Below the pieces are notes generated by a model that did not search any database, was not told the DNA's origin, and saw only the letters and a list, made by a program, of their open reading frames with translations. A stretch of DNA of 64,000 nucleotides from Streptomyces cirratus (lineage in GTDB: Bacteria > Actinomycetota > Actinomycetes > Streptomycetales > Streptomycetaceae). A program made the translations under genes and the position numbers. Below, piece by piece: positions 43,300 to 49,847 of the stretch. The number at the start of each line of letters is the position of its first letter. The stretch's first letter is position 1. The stretch covers positions 1-64,000 of the forward strand of contig NZ_BMVP01000012.1 in assembly GCF_014650775.1 (NCBI RefSeq), in the 5' to 3' direction.

Positions 43300-44643
43300 T
43301 CAGGAGGCAGCCTTGCGCCCTGCCGCGGCGGGCCCCATCGTCAGCGCCAGGCGCCACACCCGGCGCCAGTCCATCGGCGGCGCGGCACGCGGCACGCCGG
43401 GCCTGTTCCGGGGCACCCACACGCGCAGGGCGCGGGGCTCGAGGCGGCAGCGCACCGGAGTGGGCAGCAACAGGGCCTCGCCGTCGACACCGACCGGGAT
43501 GACGGGGACGTCGGCGTGGACGACGACCTCCCGGCCGGTGGCCTCGGTCAGCCCGCGGCCCTGCCCGTTCTGCAGCAGGAGTTCGGTCGCCTCGGCCGCG
43601 TTGGCGACGTGGACGCACAGCACCCCCAGCGTGCCGGAGTCCAGCCGCTCCCGGCGCCCGAGGCCCGCCGGGTCGCCCCTGTGGTAGGGATTGTTGCTCA
43701 CCAGGACGGCCTGGGGGCCCTCCACGGCCAGCGGACCGGCACGCACGCCGAGCAGGGCGCCGGTGTTGTGCGCCAGCAGGTCCGGCAGCATCTCCAGGAT
43801 GGTGCGGGCCTTGTCGTCGCGGTAGGCGGGACTCTGCACGACTTCCGCATACACGCCGAACGAGGCGTTGTTGATGAAGACGCGCCCCGGGTTGCCGTCC
43901 CCCGGCTCCCCGGTGTGGAGGTAGCCGATGTCGATGCGCTGTTCGACGCCGTCGGTCAGTGCCTCCAGACAGGTGGACGGGTCCTGCCGGTCCAGGCCCA
44001 GGTCCATGGCGAAGTGGTTGCGGGTGCCGGCGCTGATCACCATGAAGGGGATGTCGTGTTCCGCGGCCACGCCGGCGACGAGGGCCTGCGTACCGTCACC
44101 TCCCGCGACGCCGAGCAGGTCGGCCCCGCGCCTGACGGCCTGCCTCGCCAGCTCTTCCACGTCCTGGTGGCTCTCCGGATCCAGTACGACGACCTCGGCG
44201 CCCAGCGCCTCGGCCTGCTCCGTCAGCCGGAACTTCTCGACCTTGCCGCCGCCCGAACGCGGATTCATGATCAGGAACGGGTGCCCGGCCCGGCCCGCGG
44301 AGCGCTCGGGCATGCCCTGCGGGCGGTCTTCCACCAGCGCGGCCCGGCCCAGCCAGACGGCAAGCATCCACAGGGCGAGGGAGACCAGCACGGCCCACAT
44401 CAGCCCGACGGCCGCGTACAGGATCAAGACGGTGGTCGGCGCGGCGACCATGAGCAGCACGGCGGCCGCCCTGATCCAGCCGGTGTGGGTGAGCATCCAC
44501 CACGCGGCCGCCACGGCGACGACCAGCCCCGCCCATCCCACGGCCATGAGCAGGAGGCTGCGGAGCCCGCCGAAGAGCACCAGGACGAGGACGGCCGCTG
44601 CGCCCGCCGCCACGGCGAGACGCGCGGCCCAGCGCGTGCTCAT
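43300..44643 (-). CDS. Diacylglycerol-kinase-family lipid kinase with N-terminal membrane anchor
   Basis: A 447-residue protein. Three or four membrane helices fill residues about 8-100; a soluble DAGK/YegS-like kinase domain follows (FLIMNPRSGGGKVEKFRL, GVAGGDGTQALVAGVAAE with the GGDGT nucleotide loop, VFINNASFGVYAEVV). Relatives phosphorylate diacylglycerol, sphingosine or undecaprenol-like lipids. ATG 44643 is preferred over an upstream GTG because GGGAGG lies 8 nt before it. It is the promoter-proximal gene of the minus-strand run. Confidence 0.87.
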   Translation of the reverse strand: MSTRWAARLAVAAGAAAVLVLVLFGGLRSLLLMAVGWAGLVVAVAAAWWMLTHTGWIRAAAVLLMVAAPTTVLILYAAVGLMWAVLVSLALWMLAVWLGRAALVEDRPQGMPERSAGRAGHPFLIMNPRSGGGKVEKFRLTEQAEALGAEVVVLDPESHQDVEELARQAVRRGADLLGVAGGDGTQALVAGVAAEHDIPFMVISAGTRNHFAMDLGLDRQDPSTCLEALTDGVEQRIDIGYLHTGEPGDGNPGRVFINNASFGVYAEVVQSPAYRDDKARTILEMLPDLLAHNTGALLGVRAGPLAVEGPQAVLVSNNPYHRGDPAGLGRRERLDSGTLGVLCVHVANAAEATELLLQNGQGRGLTEATGREVVVHADVPVIPVGVDGEALLLPTPVRCRLEPRALRVWVPRNRPGVPRAAPPMDWRRVWRLALTMGPAAAGRKAAS

Positions 44644-44988
44644 GGGGCGACCTCCCACCGCTTCACGCAGGCGTCCACTTCAGGGTACGAGCGGCCACCC
44701 TGCCCGGCATGTCCCTCGTCGGCGCCCAGGCCCGACCCGGATGGCAGGACCGGCCGGACCTTGGGACGATCCCCCTGGAGGCGGGCCGTGCTCGGTGACC
44801 CGCCGGGGTCCGCGTCGTCCGAGTCGTCCCGCCGCCCGAGCGGTCCCCCGGCTGATCTGCCGGATCAGCGCGGCGGCGCGTGGTGCGTACAGCACGACGG
44901 GCGAAGGAGGCGACCGTCTCAAGGCCCACGTGCTCGCTGCCGAAGCAGCGGTAGCGGAGCAGGTCGATGGCGTCCCGGTGGTCGGGCT
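44644..44988 (-). other. 345-bp gap with a possible short gene remnant
   Basis: Just after the LLM gene stop, the minus strand reads LKPDHRDAIDLLRYRCFGSE, then HVGLETVASFARRAV (about 44895-44985), with G or C at nearly every third position. Downstream the bias fades. It looks like the relic of a real protein, but I do not recognise the family. The rest contains only the DAG-kinase upstream region. Confidence 0.3.
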
Positions 44989-46005
44989 TCAGTCATTCAG
45001 TGCGGGGATGACGTCCGAGCCGTAGGAGTCGACAGTTGCTTCGCGGGCGTCGTGCATGTCGTAGAGGGCGAACTGGTCGACCCCGAGGCCCCTCAGGGCG
45101 CGGAGCTTCTCGATGTGGGCCCCGGCCGGGCCCAGGAGGCAGAAGCGGTCGACGATCTCGTCGGGGACGAAGTCGGTGGACGGGTTCCCGGCCCGGCCGT
45201 GGTGGCTGTAGTCGTAGCCCTGGCGGGACTTGACGTACTCGGTCAGCTCTTCGGGAACCACCGAGGAGTGCTCGCCGTACCGGGAGACGAGGTCGGCCAC
45301 GTGGTTGCCGACCATCCCGCCGAACCACCGGCACTGGTCGCGTGCGTGGGCCAGGGCCTGCGGCGAGTCGTCGGCCGTGACGTACGCCGGGGCCGCCACA
45401 CAGATGGTGATCGAGTCGGGATCGCGGCCGGCCTCTACAGCAGCCCGACGGACCGCCTTGACCATCCACTCGGTGAGGTAGAGGTCGGCGAGCTGCAGGA
45501 TGAACCCGTCCGCCTTCTGCCCCGCCAAGGCCAGGGCCTTCGGCCCGTAGGCCGCCATCCACACGGGCAGTTTCCCGTCCCGGATCCACGGGATCCGCAG
45601 CGGCTTCCCGTCAACCTCGGCTTCACGCCCCTCTGCGAGGTCACGGATCACGTCGATGGCCTCGCCGAGCCGGGCGAGCGTGTTGGGCGCGCGCCCGGCG
45701 ACCCGCATCGCCGAGTCCCCGCGGCCGATCCCACACACCGTCCGGTTGCCGTACATGTCGTTCAGCGTCGCGAATGTGGAGGCGGTCACCTCCCAGGTGC
45801 GGGTGCCCGGGTTCGTAACCATCGGACCCACGTGCATCCGCTGCGTGTTGGCCAGGATCTGGCTGTAGATGACGAACGGCTCCTGCCACAGCACGGCGGA
45901 GTCGAAGGTCCAGCCGTAGCGGAAGCCATTGCGCTCCGCGCGTTTCATGAGACTCACGACCTGGGAGGCCGGCGGGTCGGTTTGCAGGACGAGGCCGAAG
46001 TCCAT
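44989..46005 (-). CDS. LLM-class F420-type oxidoreductase (TIGR03842-like)
   Basis: A 338-residue luciferase-like TIM barrel. MDFGLVLQTDPPASQVVSLM, MVTNPGTRTWEVTASTFATL, GIGRGDSAMRV and VWMAAYGPKALALAGQKADG match F420-dependent LLM enzymes of the TIGR03842 group. It is the distal gene downstream of dihydropyrimidinase, aminotransferase and beta-ureidopropionase on the same strand, 49 bp after hydA. Reduced F420 could serve as hydride donor for an unsaturated ring, so it is a candidate for the missing first step. A decayed paralogue of its C-terminal half lies at 30069-30327. Confidence 0.85.
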   Translation of the reverse strand: MDFGLVLQTDPPASQVVSLMKRAERNGFRYGWTFDSAVLWQEPFVIYSQILANTQRMHVGPMVTNPGTRTWEVTASTFATLNDMYGNRTVCGIGRGDSAMRVAGRAPNTLARLGEAIDVIRDLAEGREAEVDGKPLRIPWIRDGKLPVWMAAYGPKALALAGQKADGFILQLADLYLTEWMVKAVRRAAVEAGRDPDSITICVAAPAYVTADDSPQALAHARDQCRWFGGMVGNHVADLVSRYGEHSSVVPEELTEYVKSRQGYDYSHHGRAGNPSTDFVPDEIVDRFCLLGPAGAHIEKLRALRGLGVDQFALYDMHDAREATVDSYGSDVIPALND

Positions 46006-46030
46006 GCATGGCTCCTTGCTGCTGCGTGCG

Positions 46031-46058
46031 GGCTTACGGCTTACGGCTTACGGCTTAC
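46031..46058. repeat. 7-bp tandem repeat, four exact copies, overlapping hydA stop
   Basis: GGCTTAC is repeated four times without change. On the minus strand each unit contains TAA and, because the period is 7, the four TAAs fall in all three frames. The hydA stop is the copy at 46055-46057. Confidence 0.9.
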
Positions 46059-47443
46059 AGGTACTGGCAGGTGGAGCGGGGGATGAAGGCCCCGTGTCCG
46101 GCGTGGCCGGTGTATTCGCGCCGGTCGATGACGAGTTCGCCGCGCGAGAGGACCGTGTCGACGCGTCCGGTGATCCGCCTGCCCTCGTACGCCGAGTAGT
46201 CCACGTTCATGTGGTGCGTCTCGGCGGAGATGACCTGCTCGGCGTGCGGATCGTAGAGGACGATGTCGGCGTCGCTGCCCGGCGCGATGGTGCCCTTCTG
46301 CGGATAGAGGCCGAACATCCGGGCCGGGGTCGCGCAGGCGATCTCGATCCAGCGGCGGCGGGTGATGTGTCCGTCGAGGACGGCCTGGTGGAGGAGGTCC
46401 ATGCGGTTCTCCACGCCCGGCAGCCCGTTGGGGATCTTCGAGAAGTCCCCGCGGCCGAGCTCCTTCTGACCGCGGAAGCAGAACGGGCAGTGGTCGGTGG
46501 AGACCACCTGGAGGTCGTTGGTGCGCAGGCCCCGCCACAGCGCCGCCTGGTGCTCGCGCGGCCGCAGCGGGGTGGAGCAGACGTACTTGGCGCCCTGGAA
46601 ATCGGGCTCCTCCAGGTTGTCCGTGGACAGGAACAGGTACTGCGGGCAGGTCTCCCCGAACACCGGGAGCCCCTTGTCGCGGGCGGCGGCCAGCTCCGCG
46701 ACCGCCTCCTCGGCCGAGACGTGGACGACGTAGAGCGGGGAGCCGGCCACCCGGGCGAGCTGGATCGCCCGGTGCGTGGCCTCCGCCTCCAGGAGCACCT
46801 TGCGGACCTCGCCGTGATGACGGGGATCCGTCTCGCCGCGGGCCAGGGCCTGTTCGACGAGCACGTCGATCGCGATGCCGTTCTCCGCGTGCATCATGAT
46901 CAGCCCGCCGTTACCCGACGCCCGCTGCATCGCCCGCAGGATCTGGCCGTCATCCGAATAGAAGACTCCCGGATATGCCATGAACAATTTGAACGAACTT
47001 ACGCCTTCTTCGACGAGTCCGTCCATTTCCTTGAGGGAGTGTTCATTGACGTCGGACACGATCATGTGGAATGCGTAGTCGATCGCGCATTTGCCGTCGG
47101 CCTTCGCGTACCAGGTGTCCAAGCCCTGCCGGAGGGAGTGCCCGGGTGTCTGCACCGCGAAGTCCACGATCGTCGTCGTCCCGCCCCAGGCTGCGGCTCG
47201 GGTCCCGGTCTCGAACGTGTCCGACGCGAAGGTGCCACCAAATGGCAGCTCCATATGCGTGTGCGCATCGACCCCGCCCGGGATCACATACTTTCGCGAG
47301 GCGTCAATCACCCGGTCAGCGGTCCACTGCTGGCTGCCCGCCGTCGCCATCGCCACGACACGGCCGTCCTCGATCAGAACATCCGCGCGCAACTCGTCGG
47401 AAGCCGTAATTACAAGGCCGCCGGTAATGATGGTTCTAGTCAT
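46055..47443 (-). CDS. hydA: Dihydropyrimidinase/D-hydantoinase
   Basis: A 462-residue cyclic amidohydrolase. Motifs are VIPGGVDAHTHMELPFGGTF (two His metal ligands), GLIMMHAENG, YVVHVSAEEA and VVSTDHCPF. It hydrolyses dihydrouracil or dihydrothymine to N-carbamoyl-beta-amino acids, or substituted hydantoins. ATG 47443 is chosen because TIITGGLVITASDELRADVL begins the amidohydrolase fold. The upstream neighbours, aminotransferase and beta-ureidopropionase, carry out the following steps, which favours the pyrimidine role. Confidence 0.92.
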   Translation of the reverse strand: MTRTIITGGLVITASDELRADVLIEDGRVVAMATAGSQQWTADRVIDASRKYVIPGGVDAHTHMELPFGGTFASDTFETGTRAAAWGGTTTIVDFAVQTPGHSLRQGLDTWYAKADGKCAIDYAFHMIVSDVNEHSLKEMDGLVEEGVSSFKLFMAYPGVFYSDDGQILRAMQRASGNGGLIMMHAENGIAIDVLVEQALARGETDPRHHGEVRKVLLEAEATHRAIQLARVAGSPLYVVHVSAEEAVAELAAARDKGLPVFGETCPQYLFLSTDNLEEPDFQGAKYVCSTPLRPREHQAALWRGLRTNDLQVVSTDHCPFCFRGQKELGRGDFSKIPNGLPGVENRMDLLHQAVLDGHITRRRWIEIACATPARMFGLYPQKGTIAPGSDADIVLYDPHAEQVISAETHHMNVDYSAYEGRRITGRVDTVLSRGELVIDRREYTGHAGHGAFIPRSTCQYL

Positions 47444-47535
47444 GCCCGAGGAATCCCTTCGCCTTGCTGTTCCAAACCAGGAAGGGCGCCGACCGGAACA
47501 CCACAAGCAATGCGGCGGTCCGGTCGACGCACAAG

Positions 47536-48831
47536 CTAGCGCAGGCTCCGCAGGGCCTGTTCGAGGATCTCGGCGCCCTCTTCCGCCTCCGCGACGGTGA
47601 GGGAGAGCGGCGGCGCGATGCGCAGCACGCTGGTGTTGTATCCGCCGCCCTTGCCGAGCAGCAGGCCGCCGGCGCGCGCGGCCTCCAGTACGGCGGCGGC
47701 CGCTTCGGGGTCGGCCGTGTCGGTGCCCGGCTTCGTCAGCTCCAGTCCGGCCATCAGGCCCCGGCCCCGTACCTCCCGTACGGCGGGCACGGCGGCGGAG
47801 ATGGCCCGCAGCCGCTCCAGGAGCATGCCGCCGACGCGGCGGGCGTTGCCCTGGAGGTCGTGCTCCAGCAGGTAGGCGAGGTTGGCGACGCCTGCCGCCA
47901 TGGTGACCGGGGAACCGCCGAAGGTGGAGATGGAGTTGGAGTCCAGGCAGTTCATCACTTCGGAGCGGGCCACGACCCCGCCGATGGACATGCCGTTGCC
48001 GATGCCCTTGGCGAAGGTGAGGATGTCCGGCGGGCCGTTCTGGGCGTGGGCCTGCCAGCCCCAGAAGTGCTCGCCGGTGCGGCCCCAGCCGGTCTGCACC
48101 TCGTCGCTGATCCAGAGGATGCCGTGCCGGTCGAGGACCTCGCGGAACTCGCCGTAGAGGCCGTCGGGCGGGGAGGTGAACCCGCCGACCCCCTGGAAGG
48201 GTTCGGCGATCAGCGCGGCCACCCCGCCCCGGGCCTGGCCCAGTACGTCTTCCAGGTCGGCGACGGCCGCGGCGGTGAACTCGGCGTCACCGAGGTGGGC
48301 GAAGGGGCCGCGGGTGCGGACCGCACCGTGGACGTAGAACGTCTGGAGCGGCGAGAGGCTGGTCGGGGACCAGCCGCGGTTGCCGGTGATGGAGACGGTG
48401 GAGAACGACCGGCCGTGGTAGCTGTTGCGCATCGCCAGGATCTGGTTGGAGCGGCGGTACGTGGTCGCGAGCAGCAGGGCGGTGTCGTTGGCCTCGGTGC
48501 CGGAGGTGGTGAAGAAGACCCGGGCGTCGGGGATGCCGGAGAGGGCGGCGACCCGTTCGGCCAGTTCGACCATCGGGCGGTTCAGGTAGAGGGTGGAGGA
48601 GTGGATGATCCGCCCGGCCTGTTCGGAGACGGCCTTGGTGACCTCGGGCAGGGCGTGGGCGGTCATCGTGGTGAGGATGCCGCCGAAGAAGTCGAGGTAG
48701 CGGTTGCCTTCGGCGTCCCAGACGTGGCGGCCCTCGCCGTGGGTGAGTTCGATGGGGCGCTCGTAGTAGAGCGTGAGCCAGTCCGGCAGGACTGCGCGGT
48801 GGCGGCTGTGCAGGGGAATCGGGTTGCTCAC
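47536..48831 (-). CDS. Class III aminotransferase (beta-alanine/aminoisobutyrate-type)
   Basis: A 431-residue PLP enzyme. TSGTEANDTALLLATTYRR, SYHGRSFSTVSITG, GILWISDEVQTGWGRTGEHF and TFAKGIGNGMSIGG (PLP-binding Lys in FAKG) are class III signatures. Given its neighbours it probably transfers the amino group of beta-alanine or 3-aminoisobutyrate to pyruvate or 2-oxoglutarate. GTG 48831 overlaps the TGA of the beta-ureidopropionase gene, so the two are translationally coupled. The next gene, hydA, starts 92 bp downstream. Confidence 0.9.
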   Translation of the reverse strand: MSNPIPLHSRHRAVLPDWLTLYYERPIELTHGEGRHVWDAEGNRYLDFFGGILTTMTAHALPEVTKAVSEQAGRIIHSSTLYLNRPMVELAERVAALSGIPDARVFFTTSGTEANDTALLLATTYRRSNQILAMRNSYHGRSFSTVSITGNRGWSPTSLSPLQTFYVHGAVRTRGPFAHLGDAEFTAAAVADLEDVLGQARGGVAALIAEPFQGVGGFTSPPDGLYGEFREVLDRHGILWISDEVQTGWGRTGEHFWGWQAHAQNGPPDILTFAKGIGNGMSIGGVVARSEVMNCLDSNSISTFGGSPVTMAAGVANLAYLLEHDLQGNARRVGGMLLERLRAISAAVPAVREVRGRGLMAGLELTKPGTDTADPEAAAAVLEAARAGGLLLGKGGGYNTSVLRIAPPLSLTVAEAEEGAEILEQALRSLR

Positions 48832-49670
48832 GGCTGTACCAGTCCTCCGTAGGCGTCGGGGCGGCGGTCGCGGTAGAAGGCCCACTGGTCGCGGACCTCC
48901 TTGATCAGGTCGAAGTCGAGGTCGCGGACGAGGAGTTCCTCCTCTTTGTCGCTCGCCGCCTCTCCCACGAACTGGCCGCGGGGGTCGACGAAGTAACTGC
49001 TGCCGTAGAAGTCGTTGTCGCCGTACTCCTCCTGGCCGATGCGGTTGATGGCTGCGATGAAGTACTCGTTCGCGACGGCCGCGGCGGGCTGTTCCAGTTG
49101 CCAGAGGTAGGCCGAGAGACCACGGTGGGTGGCGGACGGGTTGTAGACCAACTGGGCGCCCGCGAGCCCGAGTTGCCGCCAGCCTTCGGGGAAGTGGCGG
49201 TCGTAGCAGATGTAGACGCCGACGCGGCCGACCGCGGTGTCGAAGACGGGCCAGCCGAGGTTGCCCGGGCGGAAGTAGTACTTCTCCCAGAAGCCCTTGA
49301 CCTGCGGGATGTGGTGCTTGCGGTACTTGCCGAGGTAGCTGCCGTCGGCGTCGATGACTGCGGCGGTGTTGTAGTAGAAGCCCTCGGACTCCCGCTCGAA
49401 GACCGGTACGACGATCACCATGCCGGTCTCGCGGGCCAGGTCCTGCATCCTGCGGACGGTGGGGCCGTCGGGGACGGCCTCGGCCCAGCGGTAGTGCTCG
49501 GGCTCCTGCACCTGGCAGAAGTAGGGGGCGTTGAAGACCTCCTGGAAACCGATGACCTTCGCGCCCTGGGCCGCCGCCCGGCGGGCGTGCTCCTCGTGTT
49601 TGGCGATCATCGATTCGGTGTCTCCGGTCCAGGTGGCCTGGACGAGCGCGGCACGGACGACTTGGGCCAT
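48828..49670 (-). CDS. Nitrilase-family beta-ureidopropionase (N-carbamoyl-beta-alanine amidohydrolase)
   Basis: A 280-residue nitrilase-superfamily enzyme with the Glu-Lys-Cys triad in GFQEVFNAPYF, YRKHHIPQVKGFWEKYYFRP and VYICYDRHFPEGWR. The Lys segment is characteristic of beta-ureidopropionase, which releases CO2 and ammonia from N-carbamoyl-beta-alanine. ATG 49670 has AGGAGG 6 nt upstream. It is the first gene of the catabolic operon, and a cluster of TCTACG-type half-sites lies just upstream. Confidence 0.9.
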   Translation of the reverse strand: MAQVVRAALVQATWTGDTESMIAKHEEHARRAAAQGAKVIGFQEVFNAPYFCQVQEPEHYRWAEAVPDGPTVRRMQDLARETGMVIVVPVFERESEGFYYNTAAVIDADGSYLGKYRKHHIPQVKGFWEKYYFRPGNLGWPVFDTAVGRVGVYICYDRHFPEGWRQLGLAGAQLVYNPSATHRGLSAYLWQLEQPAAAVANEYFIAAINRIGQEEYGDNDFYGSSYFVDPRGQFVGEAASDKEEELLVRDLDFDLIKEVRDQWAFYRDRRPDAYGGLVQP

Positions 49671-49701
49671 GAGGTGCCTCCTCGCGACGGGAACGCCGAC
49701 T

Positions 49702-49724
49702 TCTACGACTTCTACGCACGTAGA
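49702..49724 (-). promoter_or_regulatory. Candidate operator upstream of the pyrimidine-catabolic operon
   Basis: TCTACG occurs at 49702-49707 and 49711-49716, and its complement CGTAGA at 49719-49724, so the last two form TCTACG-CA-CGTAGA. Further CGTAG-like copies follow (about 49731-49748). The site lies 32-80 bp upstream of the first gene. No regulator gene for it is in the window. Confidence 0.4.
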
Positions 49725-49847
49725 CGGCATCCGTAGGGAGTAGAACGTAGGCCCCGTCACAGCGTGGGGCAAGAGCGCCGTGCGCTGTTGGAGTAGTCGA
49801 TCACGTTACGTCGATACGCGATCGTTTGCGATCAGAAGGCGGGCGGT

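Noticed and set aside
43045..46086. A plus-strand frame of about 1000 codons opposite the DAG-kinase and LLM genes
   Set aside because: It is the antisense of genes with clear family motifs and arises from high GC content; its translation is low-complexity Gly/Arg/Pro/Val.
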